A DNA stretch of 64,000 nucleotides from Arthrobacter sp. PGP41 (GCF_002953935.1 NZ_CP026514.1:2170001-2234000), one strand, 5' to 3'. Positions 26,216 through 35,854 are shown, counted from the stretch's first letter. Numbers and translations are program-made. Notes: generated by a model from the letters alone, not told the origin.

Positions 26216-26290
26216 GGTGGTCCTGTCGGGGTAGTACAAGCGGGATCTGGTGTAGTCCCGACGTTACCGGGGCAGGGCAGGGGGTATTTT

Positions 26291-26316
26291 GTAGGGGCCC
26301 TACTAAAGCAGGGCCC
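26291..26316 (-). promoter_or_regulatory. Palindromic site upstream of bioY
   Basis: gtagggGccctac (26291-26303) is a perfect palindrome around one base. It overlaps a hairpin made of gggccct (26295-26301) and agggccc (26310-26316). On the minus strand it is followed by tacaaaat, a possible -10. It could be a bioY operator, or a terminator of the upstream phytase gene. The sequence does not resemble a known BirA or BioQ site that I can name. Confidence 0.4.
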
Positions 26317-26416
26317 GGCGGATGAGGGCTGGGCACAACTGGCCGACGCTTCATGCCAGTAACGGTCCTGGCTCCTGGCGGCCGCGATGGCTTCTGCGAG
26401 CTGTGAGCTCCTATGG

Positions 26417-29194
26417 TTATTGCAGCTGAAGCACCAGCTTTGGCGGGGTGGTTGTCTCCCTTGAGCCGAAATCGGCCCCGTCGCTGCTGGTGGCATTCAT
26501 GCCAAGCGAGAGGATGCCGCCGAGCTCGCCCTGCAGAGCAGACGCAGTCAGTGGCACTTCATAACTGGTGTTCGACGAGACGGGTCCGAGGCTGCCCAGG
26601 ACGCTGGTGCCCAGGGCCGGCCGTGTGCTGTACGTGAGGCCGCTCTCAGTCCAGGTGTCGTCCGCAACCAGCCTGACGTTCTGCGTACCCACTGAGCCGC
26701 TGGTCGTCGCCCGCAGCTGGAGCTTCGCGCTCACGATCGTCTTTCCTGCGAGTGCCGACAAATCGAACTTCAGGTACGCATTCTCCACCGGGCTGTTGTC
26801 CACCGCGAGCTTCGCGGCCGTGCCGTAAGTCGTCGTCGCCGCCCCGCTGGAAACATAAGCGTCCGCTGTTGCTGTTAACGTGACCGTCTCCGGGGGAGTA
26901 CTGGCCGCGGCCGTTGTGAAGGTCCACGTCTTAGCCACCACGCTGTTGCCGGCGGAATCTTTCGCTCCGGTGACCCTCGCGGTGTACTGCGCACCAGGTT
27001 TGAGATTGGCGCTGGGATCCAACGTGGCGGTGTTGTTGCTGAGGTTGACCACCGCATCCACGGGAGTGCTTGAAGTTCCCTCGGCCAGCGTGAACGTCGT
27101 GTTGTTTACGGTCGTCGAGTCCATGGCCTCCGAAAACGTAGCCGTGACATTTCCGGTGACCGCTGCGTCTGCTGCATTTTCTGCAGGAGTCACCGAGGTC
27201 ACCGTGGGTGCGGTGGTATCTTCGGGCGGCGTCCCCGTGCCCGATCCCAGCTGGAGGACCAGCTTTGGCGGGGTGGTTGTCTCCCTTGAGCCGAAGTCGG
27301 CCCCGTCGTTGCTGGTGGTGTTGATGCCAAGCGAGAGGATGCCGCCAAGTTCGCCCTGCAGAGCTGACGGAGTCAGTGGCACTTCATAACTGGTGTTCGA
27401 CGAGACGGGTCCGAGGCTGCCCAGGACGCTGGTGCCCAGGGCCGGCCGTGTGCTGTACGTGAGGCCGCTCTCAGTCCAGGTGTCGTCCGTAACCAGCCTG
27501 ACGTTCTGCGTACCCACTGAGCCGCTGGTCGTCGCCCGCAGCTGGAGCTTCGCGCTCACGATCGTCTTTCCTGCGAGTGCCGACAAATCGAACTTCAGGT
27601 AGGCATTCTCCACCGGGCTGTTGTCCACCGCGAGCTTCGCCGCCGTGCCGTAAGTCGTCGTCGACCCCCCGCTGGAAACATAAGCGTCCGCTGTGGTGGT
27701 CAAGATCTGCGTTTGCGGCGCCGAGGTGTCGATCAGCCAAGTACGCTCCGCGGGAGTCGGGTCCGCGTTGCCGGCCGCGTCGGTGGCCCGCACCGTGAAG
27801 ACGTGCGAGCCAGCTGCGAGATCAGCGTACCTCTTCGGCGAGGCACATCCTTCGAAGGCACCCCCATCCAAGGCACACTCGAAAGTCCCGGGCTCCGTGG
27901 CAGTGAAGGTGAACTCGGCCGAGGTGCTGGCGCTGGTCCCTGATGGACCATCTGTAATCGAGGTATCTGGCGGCGTGGTGTCGGGTCCGGGGTCTCCCCC
28001 TCCGCCCTCTGCTCCTATTTGACGCGGGTCAAAAGTGGTGTCCACTAGCAGCCGGGGGCTGAAAGCATCGGCAATGCGCTGCCAGGAAACAAGCTTGTGA
28101 TTCTGGTTACCGCTGTTGCCGTTGCCTGCATTGGTGTTGTTGTGGTCTTGGCTGGTGAAAAGGCCGGCGGGATAGGAAGGTCCGAGGGGGAAATTGTTGA
28201 CATCAATCCCGTCTTGACCATTCACACCGTCGACGCCGCCGCCATCGGTGATCTTGAAGGAGCCAACGAAGGCGTTGTCTCCCCGGTTGTAGATGACGAA
28301 GTTGGATCCACCCTGGCTCGACACAATCAGGTAACCGGTCCCCTGGCGCCCATAGTAAATGGCGGAGTTCTTGACGTTCTCCACTATTCGTCCACCGGTT
28401 GCCACGGTGCGGTCCACGAGTGACCGGGTTGAACCGTCTCCCGGCTCAGCTCCGTACCGCCACAGGCCGACTTTCTCCTCGGACACATATAGACGTTGCA
28501 GCTCATCATCCGCCGAAATGCCCTCGGAGCTGTCGCCGTTGTCGAAAGAACGCACGGCTGTCCCGCGAACCGAGCCGTTGGAACCGTCCAACTCGAACTG
28601 GGTAATCACATTCGTATTGAAATCATGCACAAAGGCGTAATACTTCCCCGACACCGGGGAGTGATACATTCCGAAGCCGCGGGGCCTGCCTGGGGTGCTG
28701 ATGCGCCCCACCTCTGCCAGGGACCGATCAGCGACGTTCACCCTGTAGAAGCGAACGCCGGTCGACTCCACATTCCTCTCCGTCACACCGACGAGGGCGA
28801 TGCGCTCGCTGCCCAGCGGAAAGTTGTACCGGAGATCAACGTTGTTCATACTGCCGTGCAGGTAGAAATGCAGCTGGCGCCCGGACAGGTCGTAGACCCC
28901 CACTCCTCCGGTACTTAATTTGTCTGTACCGATCACCACGCTCTGCGACGGATCCGTGGGGTGTATCCAGATCGCGGTGTCGTCTGCCGCGTCACTGGAG
29001 CTTGGAACGGGTGTTGTCTCTGCCGACGGAGTCACGAGGACGTCCGCCGCTTGCGCTTGCGGGGCGTTGAGTATGTTGAGGCCTGCGAGGGCGGCAGCTA
29101 AAACCGCGACAAGCAGGATCCGGAGCAGCGTGGGAGCGTGGCGCAAGGATCCGCCAGCGGCCAGCGTGCGTCGAGCAGCAACCGAGTGAGCCAT
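26417..29194 (-). CDS. Secreted beta-propeller phytase with Ig-like and duplicated DNRLRE domains
   Basis: A 925-residue exported protein. Residues 1-49 are a signal peptide ending near APQAQA. Residues ~50-405 are a beta-propeller phytase domain that follows the Bacillus enzyme closely (DDTAIWIHPTDPS, NNVDLRYNFPL, GFGMYHS, SEGISADDELQRLYV, SSQGGSNFVIY, DGIDVNNFPLGPSYP, WQRIAD). A PPDTSITDGPSG Ig-like domain lies at ~410-495, a DNRLRE/CBM96-type domain at ~499-649, a Big_5-type Ig domain at ~660-770, and a second DNRLRE domain at ~774-924 that is almost identical to the first. It should release phosphate from extracellular phytate. The tail may bind polysaccharide or cell surface. No LPXTG anchor is seen. 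Confidence 0.9.
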   Translation of the reverse strand: MAHSVAARRTLAAGGSLRHAPTLLRILLVAVLAAALAGLNILNAPQAQAADVLVTPSAETTPVPSSSDAADDTAIWIHPTDPSQSVVIGTDKLSTGGVGVYDLSGRQLHFYLHGSMNNVDLRYNFPLGSERIALVGVTERNVESTGVRFYRVNVADRSLAEVGRISTPGRPRGFGMYHSPVSGKYYAFVHDFNTNVITQFELDGSNGSVRGTAVRSFDNGDSSEGISADDELQRLYVSEEKVGLWRYGAEPGDGSTRSLVDRTVATGGRIVENVKNSAIYYGRQGTGYLIVSSQGGSNFVIYNRGDNAFVGSFKITDGGGVDGVNGQDGIDVNNFPLGPSYPAGLFTSQDHNNTNAGNGNSGNQNHKLVSWQRIADAFSPRLLVDTTFDPRQIGAEGGGGDPGPDTTPPDTSITDGPSGTSASTSAEFTFTATEPGTFECALDGGAFEGCASPKRYADLAAGSHVFTVRATDAAGNADPTPAERTWLIDTSAPQTQILTTTADAYVSSGGSTTTYGTAAKLAVDNSPVENAYLKFDLSALAGKTIVSAKLQLRATTSGSVGTQNVRLVTDDTWTESGLTYSTRPALGTSVLGSLGPVSSNTSYEVPLTPSALQGELGGILSLGINTTSNDGADFGSRETTTPPKLVLQLGSGTGTPPEDTTAPTVTSVTPAENAADAAVTGNVTATFSEAMDSTTVNNTTFTLAEGTSSTPVDAVVNLSNNTATLDPSANLKPGAQYTARVTGAKDSAGNSVVAKTWTFTTAAASTPPETVTLTATADAYVSSGAATTTYGTAAKLAVDNSPVENAYLKFDLSALAGKTIVSAKLQLRATTSGSVGTQNVRLVADDTWTESGLTYSTRPALGTSVLGSLGPVSSNTSYEVPLTASALQGELGGILSLGMNATSSDGADFGSRETTTPPKLVLQLQ
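26423..26871 (-). repeat. Internal direct repeat, copy 2 (DNRLRE domain 2 of phytase)
   Basis: This ~449-bp segment repeats 27248-27696 in the same orientation at an offset of 825 bases (275 codons). The encoded domains differ at only about eight or nine residues of ~150. The high nucleotide identity points to recent duplication or gene conversion. Confidence 0.9.
27248..27696 (-). repeat. Internal direct repeat, copy 1 (DNRLRE domain 1 of phytase)
   Basis: Partner of the 26423-26871 segment. Long runs, for example around 27390-27600 and 26565-26775, are the same in both copies, apart from single changes. Confidence 0.9.
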
Positions 29195-29554
29195 GGAATT
29201 CCTATCCGTTGGCCGGTGCGCTGCACAAATGCACCGACCGGATCTCCGACACGGACGCCCCAGGCCCCAGCAACATTCAGCGTCGTAGAGGAATCCTAAC
29301 CGCGGCCAAACCAGCCCAGAATAAAGTCAGGTACCCGAACGTCGGCTGGAACTACCTAATTTTTGCCGCCGATCATCCATTCACTCATTAGGTATAGGTT
29401 ATTCGCCGGCCGCCAAAACTTGGGTATAGGGGATCGATTGCCCGCTTATTGCTCCAGGCTTACGCTTTGAGCTAGCTCGCATTTAGCCGTCGTTGTTTCT
29501 GGGCCGACACTGGCGCGGGCAGCCGGTACATCAAAATCCCTAGTAGAAACAGCG
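29195..29554. promoter_or_regulatory. Divergent intergenic region phytase / GH16
   Basis: About 360 bases without a gene, visibly less GC-rich than the rest of the window. It must hold promoters for both secreted enzymes. A 7-bp inverted repeat, acctaat (29354-29360) with attaggt (29387-29393), lies near its middle and is followed by ataggttatt and a second gtatagg. No confident -35/-10 pair was found. A shared regulator for both genes is possible but unproven. Confidence 0.4.
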
Positions 29555-30829
29555 ATGACCATGAAGGCTACGAGCGTTCAAGCGGTGCAAACTCAGCGGA
29601 ACCGACGTGGCATTGAGTTCCGGCGTAAATGCGCAGCGGTTGCATCGTCCATTCTGATTATGTTCGCAATTATCACTCCGACAACCGCAGGCGCCGCAGC
29701 GACAACCACGTTGGTCATGGACTCTTACGTGCGGGCGGACAGAGCGACTTCGAATTTTGGGACCAGCACCCGTTTATCCACAGACGGCCGTGCGTATATC
29801 TGGCGGAACTCGCTCCTACGTTTCTCAGTGCAGGTTCCCGCTGGCGAGCACGTTGTTTCAGCAAAACTTCGGGCGTATTCCGAGACATCCACAACTTCCA
29901 CTGAATTCGTGGATGTCTTTACTACGTCTGGCGGCTGGACCGAGAGAGGCGTCACGTGGAATAACGCACCGGCCCGAGGGACATGGCTCGGGAAAACCGG
30001 CGGATTCGCGAGCGGCTCCTGGGTTGAATGGGACGTGACGAAGAGCGTCAATCCGAAAGGCGGCGAGCAAAACTTCAAGCTGGAAAGCAACGCACGCAAG
30101 TGGATTGGATTCAAGTCAAGGGAATCGTCGAACTCTGCCCTGCGGCCAAGACTTGTGGTGACAACCGCGCCTGACACGGTGACTTCCACCGAGGCGGCCG
30201 TAGTACACGGATGGGGCGCGAGTGTGGCCGGGGACGAGTTCAATTATTCCGGCGCGCCCGATGCCGCGAAGTGGAATGTCTACAACAGTGCCGGCCACGC
30301 GGGCAACGGTATCCGGAGCCCTCAGCAGGTGACCGTGAACGGGTCCGCAATGGTCATGACTGGAACTCCGGATGGCACGACTGCCGGTATGGGCGCCAAG
30401 TTTGCAAACCAAAAGTACGGCCGGTGGGAAGTCCGGGCGGCCGGGTCCGGTGATAACGAATACCATTTGGTGTCCATCCTGTGGCCCGACAGTGAAAATT
30501 GGCCGTGTGACGGCGAGATTGACTATGCGGAGACCACCGGCGACTGGAACGTCATCCAGTTCTTCCACCACTACGGGTGCTCGAACTCACAGACCACGGC
30601 GTCCAAGCCACTGGACGTAACGCAGTTTCACAACTACGCGGTCGACTGGTCGCCGCGCGGGATCGTCGGCTATATCGATGGCTTAAAGTGGTTCGAAGAC
30701 ACCGACCCCGCCCATCAGCCTCCCGGACCGATGCACCAGACACTACAACTGGATTGGTTCCCTGACAGCAGTGCCAACGGAGCCGGCGAGATGCGGGTGG
30801 ATTGGGTCCGCGTGTACGCGGCAGGGTGA
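29555..30829 (+). CDS. Secreted GH16 glycosidase with N-terminal DNRLRE domain
   Basis: A 424-residue exported protein. A signal peptide (about residues 1-48, cleavage after TAGA or AGAA) is followed by a DNRLRE-type domain (~50-203: MDSYVRADRATSNFGTSTRL ... RPRLVV). A C-terminal GH16 beta-glucanase-like catalytic domain covers ~215-423. The GH16 catalytic motif is complete: E321-I-D323-Y-A-E326 in CDGEIDYAE. It should cleave a beta-linked polysaccharide such as beta-1,3-glucan; the substrate is not determined. The gene is divergent from the phytase and shares its accessory-domain type. Its base composition is lower in GC than neighbours, which hints at acquisition. Confidence 0.88.
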   Translation: MTMKATSVQAVQTQRNRRGIEFRRKCAAVASSILIMFAIITPTTAGAAATTTLVMDSYVRADRATSNFGTSTRLSTDGRAYIWRNSLLRFSVQVPAGEHVVSAKLRAYSETSTTSTEFVDVFTTSGGWTERGVTWNNAPARGTWLGKTGGFASGSWVEWDVTKSVNPKGGEQNFKLESNARKWIGFKSRESSNSALRPRLVVTTAPDTVTSTEAAVVHGWGASVAGDEFNYSGAPDAAKWNVYNSAGHAGNGIRSPQQVTVNGSAMVMTGTPDGTTAGMGAKFANQKYGRWEVRAAGSGDNEYHLVSILWPDSENWPCDGEIDYAETTGDWNVIQFFHHYGCSNSQTTASKPLDVTQFHNYAVDWSPRGIVGYIDGLKWFEDTDPAHQPPGPMHQTLQLDWFPDSSANGAGEMRVDWVRVYAAG

Positions 30830-31068
30830 ACATCCAAGCGTAAGCAACGCCGAACAATTCCCGGCTGGACATACCGGTCCCCGTCGTGCCTTCGAAAGTG
30901 GCAACCAAGGTCCGGTTATTCCAGTTGCGTGAGACCCGTCTCGAAGTAACCGTCCTCAGCGCGTTGAACGGTAGACTTGGGTGGGCCGTTCTCCGGCCCT
31001 TGCCGCCCACGCCCATCACAGATACCCGGGGCTGCGGCTTATCCCTGCTGTGAAAGGCTCTACCTGCT

Positions 31069-32667
31069 GTGATTACTGTCCAGGACCTCGAACTGCGTGC
31101 CGGCGCCCGGCTCCTCATGGATCAGGTGAGCTTCCGCATCGACAAGGGAGACAAAATCGGGCTGGTGGGCCGAAACGGCGCCGGGAAGACGACGCTCACC
31201 CGGGTGCTCGCGGGTGAAGGCCTTCCCGCAGCGGGCAAAGTTACCCGTACCGGCGAAATCGGCTACCTTCCCCAGGATCCGCGCACGCCGGACATGGAGC
31301 AGCTCGCCCGGGACCGGATCCTGTCCGTCCGGGGCCTGGACATCGCCGTCGGCAAGCTCCGCGTAGCCCACGAAGAGATGGCCAGCGAGGACGCTGCCGT
31401 GCAGCGCAAGGCAATGAATCGCTACGACCGGCTCGAGTCCGAGTTCCTGGCCGCCGGCGGTTACGCCGCCGAAGCCGAGGCTGCAGCGATCTGCTCCAAC
31501 CTCGCCCTGCCGGACCGGCTGCTGAACCAGCCTCTTAAGACGCTTTCCGGTGGCCAGCGGCGCCGCGTGGAACTGGCGCGCATCCTGTACTCGGACGCTG
31601 AGACCATGCTCCTCGACGAGCCCACGAACCACCTCGATGCGGACTCCATCGCATGGCTCCGTGACTTCCTGAAAAACCACCAGGGTGGGCTCATAGTGAT
31701 CAGCCACGACACCGAACTCCTTGAAGCCACCGTTAATAAGGTGTTCCTGCTGGATGCCAACCGTGCGCAGATCGACTTCTACAACATGGACTGGAAGCGC
31801 TACCTGACGCAGCGCGAAACCGACGAACGTGCCCGCAAGCGCGAGCGGGCCAATGCTGAGAAGAAGGCCCAGGTCCTGTTCGACCAGGCCAACAAGATGA
31901 GGGCGAAGGCCACCAAGGCTGTCGCGGCCCAGAACATGGCCAAGCGCGCCGAACGCCTGTTGAGCGGCCTGGAGGCTGTCCGCGAGCAGGACCGGGTGGC
32001 AGCCCTGCGCTTCCCGGATCCCTCACCGTGCGGCCGGACCCCGCTTACCGCCGAGGGACTCAGCAAGTCCTACGGTTCGCTGGAGATCTTCACTGACGTG
32101 GACCTGGCCATCGACCGCGGCTCCAAGGTGGTCATCCTGGGCCTCAACGGCGCCGGTAAAACCACGCTGCTGCGGATGCTCGCCGGTGTGGACAAGCCCG
32201 ATACCGGTGACGTGATTGCCGGGCACGGACTGAAGGTGGGCTACTACGCGCAGGAGCATGAAACCCTCGACGTCGAGCGCACCGTCCTGGAAAACATGCG
32301 TTCCGCTGCACCTGACATGAAGGACGCAGAGGTGCGCGGCATCCTGGGCTCGTTCCTGTTCTCCGGCGACGATGTCGACAAGCCCGCCGGCGTCCTCTCC
32401 GGCGGCGAAAAGACGCGCCTCGCCCTGGCCACCATCGTGGCCTCCAGCGCCAACGTGCTACTCCTCGACGAGCCGACCAACAACCTGGACCCCGCCAGCC
32501 GCGCCGAAATCCTCGGCGCCCTCAAGAACTACAGCGGAGCCGTGGTCCTGGTCAGCCACGACGAGGGGGCTGTCGAGGCCCTCAACCCAGAGCGCGTCGT
32601 CCTGCTGCCGGACGGTATCGAGGATCACTGGAACGAAGACTATTTGGACCTGATTACGCTGGCTTAG
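31069..32667 (+). CDS. ABC-F family ATPase
   Basis: A 532-residue soluble protein with two ABC domains and no membrane segment. Walker A motifs are VGRNGAGKTT (~residue 36) and LGLNGAGKTT (~residue 361), with signatures LSGGQRRRVELA and LSGGEKTRLALA. A charged inter-domain linker (~240-305, Lys/Arg/Ala-rich) is the part that reaches into the ribosome in ABC-F proteins. It is likely a translation factor acting on stalled or initiating ribosomes; antibiotic protection is possible but not indicated. The start is GTG at 31069. It is a single gene. Confidence 0.93.
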   Translation: MITVQDLELRAGARLLMDQVSFRIDKGDKIGLVGRNGAGKTTLTRVLAGEGLPAAGKVTRTGEIGYLPQDPRTPDMEQLARDRILSVRGLDIAVGKLRVAHEEMASEDAAVQRKAMNRYDRLESEFLAAGGYAAEAEAAAICSNLALPDRLLNQPLKTLSGGQRRRVELARILYSDAETMLLDEPTNHLDADSIAWLRDFLKNHQGGLIVISHDTELLEATVNKVFLLDANRAQIDFYNMDWKRYLTQRETDERARKRERANAEKKAQVLFDQANKMRAKATKAVAAQNMAKRAERLLSGLEAVREQDRVAALRFPDPSPCGRTPLTAEGLSKSYGSLEIFTDVDLAIDRGSKVVILGLNGAGKTTLLRMLAGVDKPDTGDVIAGHGLKVGYYAQEHETLDVERTVLENMRSAAPDMKDAEVRGILGSFLFSGDDVDKPAGVLSGGEKTRLALATIVASSANVLLLDEPTNNLDPASRAEILGALKNYSGAVVLVSHDEGAVEALNPERVVLLPDGIEDHWNEDYLDLITLA

Positions 32668-32694
32668 GCTGTCGGTTTTGTTTGCGTTCGCTGC

Positions 32695-32768
32695 GCGACG
32701 CCGGTGATTTCCCGCGTGCTGGCTCCTTCGTCGCCTTTGACGCACGCTACATAAATCACCGACGCCGC
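32695..32768. repeat. Inverted repeat at abcF / ybaK convergent junction
   Basis: The arms 32695-32710 (gcgacgccggtgattt) and 32753-32768 are complementary at 14 of 16 positions, with a 42-base spacer. The region lies between two convergent stops and codes for nothing. It probably acts as a bidirectional terminator or is another small dispersed element. Confidence 0.5.
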
Positions 32769-32794
32769 TGCGCTTGTGGGCCTGTCACCTTGGG

Positions 32795-33271
32795 TCAGCG
32801 GACGTTAAGCTCCAAGGCTCCGGTAATTCTCTGCAACTGCCCGTAGGTGATGCTGAACATTGAGTTGTGGTCTCCTGCTCCGGCCCAGAGGAGTTCCTGT
32901 TTCTTGAGGGAGCTGTCCAGGAGGGCCCTGATCTTTTCCGGGTGGCCCACCGGGGCCACTCCGCCTACCGCCTGGCCGGTATGCTGCAGAACGAACTCGG
33001 GGGAGGCGCGGCGGATTCTGCCTTCACCCAGCTGCCCGGCCACCAGCCTTGTGTCCACCCGTGCGGCCCCGCTGGCAAGGATCAGCAGGGGCTCCTCATT
33101 GAGCTCGAAGATCAGGCTGTTCGTGATCGCCGCGAGGTCGCAGCCGAGCGCCTCAGCTGCCGCGGACGCCGTCGGAACGCCCGCCGGAAAAGTCCGCACG
33201 GTGTCCCCAACTCCGGCAGCCACCAGGGCCGCGCGCACCAGGACCACCGGGCCGCCGTCGTGCTCCGTCAT
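32795..33271 (-). CDS. YbaK/EbsC-family aminoacyl-tRNA deacylase
   Basis: A 158-residue single-domain protein of the YbaK/ProX editing family, which hydrolyses mischarged tRNA such as Cys-tRNA(Pro). The core is visible: TASAAAEALGCDLAAITNSLIFEL, AARVDTRLVAG, VLQHTGQAVGGVAPVGHP. The conserved lysine position of classic YbaK, usually in a 'KSL/KTL' context, reads NSL here, so activity or specificity may differ. It starts 3 bases after the SURF1 stop and belongs to that operon. Confidence 0.85.
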   Translation of the reverse strand: MTEHDGGPVVLVRAALVAAGVGDTVRTFPAGVPTASAAAEALGCDLAAITNSLIFELNEEPLLILASGAARVDTRLVAGQLGEGRIRRASPEFVLQHTGQAVGGVAPVGHPEKIRALLDSSLKKQELLWAGAGDHNSMFSITYGQLQRITGALELNVR

Positions 33272-33274
33272 CCG

Positions 33275-34150
33275 TCAGTACCCCTGGGCGTCGAGGAGTG
33301 CGTCTTCCTCTTCCTCGGATGTCGCCTTCTTCCGCTTCCTGGGAGGTGACGGACGACGGCGTGGTGCCCCGGCCGCCGCGCGGGGCGCGCCGTCCGCAAA
33401 CGCGTCGTCGTCCTCGGCGTCAATGGCAGCGTTGCGCGCCTGCTGGCGGGCCGCGTAACCGAAACCGACAAACATCAGGACGCCGAACGCGAACCACTGC
33501 AGCGAGTAGGAAAGGTGTGTGCCTTCCTCTGTGGAAGGCTTGGGGAACGCCATGGGCATCTCGGCGGCCGGGGGAGTCTCGGAGGCGAGCTGCCCGTAGG
33601 CTCCGGTCAGCAGCGGGTACCCAAGCTGGGCGGAGTAGGCGGGAAGGTCGATGGACGCCAGCTGGCCGTCGGGGGCGCCGCGCTTGAGTTCAGGCTCGGG
33701 ATGCTTCAAGCGGACGACGGCGGTCACCTCACCTGGAGGGGGCGCCGGTACGGAGTCGGGGCTGCCGGGATTCCTGTTGCCGATGGGCAGCCACCCACGG
33801 TCGATCACGACGGTTTCACCCGTGGCCAGCCGGAACGGGACCACCACTTCGTAGCCAGGCTGGCCATTGAGCGGACGGTTCCGGACCACGCGCTGGCCGT
33901 CAACAAGATAGGTGCCCCGCAGCTCCACCTGCGTCCACTCCATGGCAGGATCCAGCCGGCTGAATTGTTCCTTGGCGTCCTTGAACGGAATGGGCGCCGC
34001 AGAGTAATTGGCCACCACCCGGTTGATCTCAGCGAGGGTCTCGGCGCGGCGGTCCATCTGCCAACGGCCCAGGAACACACAGGCGGTGGCGAAGATTGCG
34101 GCCAGCAGGAGATAACCCAGCCATTTGCTGGAAAAGAGGAAGCGGTACAT
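33275..34150 (-). CDS. SURF1-family cytochrome oxidase assembly protein
   Basis: SURF1 proteins aid heme A insertion into aa3-type cytochrome oxidase. The 291-residue product has an N-terminal membrane segment (~11-29, followed by LGRWQMDRR), a large extracytoplasmic domain (VVIDRGWLPIG is typical), and a second membrane segment (~218-236). A charged cytoplasmic tail of ~50 residues ends in acidic and Lys/Arg runs. It directly abuts the small Cys/His gene upstream. Heme A enzymes CtaA/CtaB are encoded 20 kb away. Confidence 0.93.
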   Translation of the reverse strand: MYRFLFSSKWLGYLLLAAIFATACVFLGRWQMDRRAETLAEINRVVANYSAAPIPFKDAKEQFSRLDPAMEWTQVELRGTYLVDGQRVVRNRPLNGQPGYEVVVPFRLATGETVVIDRGWLPIGNRNPGSPDSVPAPPPGEVTAVVRLKHPEPELKRGAPDGQLASIDLPAYSAQLGYPLLTGAYGQLASETPPAAEMPMAFPKPSTEEGTHLSYSLQWFAFGVLMFVGFGYAARQQARNAAIDAEDDDAFADGAPRAAAGAPRRRPSPPRKRKKATSEEEEDALLDAQGY

Positions 34151-34414
34151 TCAGCTGTCCTGCTCCGGCGCACCAAAGTAACCCTCAAGCGGCAGGGTTT
34201 CCTTCCACAGCCCCCTCGTCTGGAGGTAGTCTTCCAGCCATTCCCGGTGGTCCCCACAGGCGAGCCAGGTCTTGCGGCGCTCGGGGGTGTGGATTTTAGG
34301 GTTGTTCCACAGGAGCTGCCAGGAGGCCTCGGAGCGGCAGGCCTTGCGGGAGCAGATGGCAGCGGATTCGGTGAGCGCGGGATCGGTTCCCGCCGCGAAG
34401 TCGAAAATACTCAT
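34151..34414 (-). CDS. Small conserved Cys/His protein linked to SURF1
   Basis: I do not recognise a function for this 87-residue cytosolic protein. It has Cys21-x4-Cys26 and Cys53-x2-His56 (LACGDH), a plausible metal-binding set, plus several Trp residues (SWQLLW, KTWLAC, HREWL). It overlaps the DUF3099 gene by 4 bases, and its stop touches the SURF1 start codon, so the three are tightly co-translated. A role in oxidase assembly is inferred from position only. Confidence 0.8.
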   Translation of the reverse strand: MSIFDFAAGTDPALTESAAICSRKACRSEASWQLLWNNPKIHTPERRKTWLACGDHREWLEDYLQTRGLWKETLPLEGYFGAPEQDS

Positions 34415-34848
34415 GATGCCCTCCGCTCCTGCCCGGTTGTTGTTGTTTCGTCGTCATCATTGATGAGTTCGCCCTGCAGGACCTCGGTGCCGTGTTCGTC
34501 ATCGGCGGATGGTGCCGGGGGACTCTCGAGTTCCGCCAGCGGGGCGGAGTCCAGCAGCAGGTCACTGTGCCCCTCCGCCTTGTCGCTGCCGTTCGCTATG
34601 ACCACCGCAATCCACGGCAGGAACACGGCTCCGGCCACCGCGATAATCTTGAACCAGCCGTCCACCACGAAGATCAGGATCAGGCACACCATGCGGATAC
34701 CCATGGCCAGCGCGTACTTGATCATGCGCTGGCGCATATCCTCGGAATGGGCCGCCGCAGCATCCGTGATGCTATGGACTTCCGCATCGCCGGAGAACCG
34801 GCCGGGTTCTCCAGTCGCGGATTGTCCCGCATGGTTTTCAAGGGTCAC
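34411..34848 (-). CDS. DUF3099 membrane protein
   Basis: A 145-residue protein with a hydrophilic N terminus (~1-38), two membrane segments (~43-62 and ~66-85), and an acidic, Asp/Glu-rich C-terminal tail. The pattern SITDAAAAHSEDMRQRMIKYALAMGIRMVCL is typical of actinobacterial DUF3099 proteins, whose function is unknown. GTG start at 34848. It is the first gene of DUF3099-small Cys/His protein-SURF1-YbaK, transcribed divergently from fabG. Confidence 0.85.
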   Translation of the reverse strand: MTLENHAGQSATGEPGRFSGDAEVHSITDAAAAHSEDMRQRMIKYALAMGIRMVCLILIFVVDGWFKIIAVAGAVFLPWIAVVIANGSDKAEGHSDLLLDSAPLAELESPPAPSADDEHGTEVLQGELINDDDETTTTGQERRAS

Positions 34849-34932
34849 GGTGATTGATCACGCTCCAAAGGCTTAGCTCAATTCTCTCACCATCGGCAGT
34901 GGCACCCAAACCCGGGCCGGGCCGGACGCTAA

Positions 34933-35727
<795 letters not shown>

Positions 35728-35760
35728 CCGGCGCAGACAAACTAGCAGCGCGGCGCTTCT

Positions 35761-35777
35761 TTGTGTAGGTCACACAA
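35761..35777. promoter_or_regulatory. Inverted repeat between fabG and the FabI-like gene
   Basis: ttgtgt-aggtc-acacaa is a perfect 6-bp dyad with a 5-base centre, 78 bases before the downstream start. It may be an operator or a weak hairpin. Its spacing does not fit a CRP/GlxR site. Confidence 0.3.
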
Positions 35778-35854
35778 GGGAATTGGCCGGGGCCGCTGGC
35801 ATGATGGACTGCAGGCCATCAGCAATTTAGACGTTTCAGACAAAAGGAGCCCGC

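Noticed and set aside
25560..26354. N-terminal extension of the BioM frame
   Set aside because: The extra residues are Pro/Arg/His-rich, run through bioY in another frame, and lie before a good ATG at 25559.
35761..35777. CRP/GlxR site
   Set aside because: TGTG...CACA words are present but the spacing is three bases too short for the consensus.
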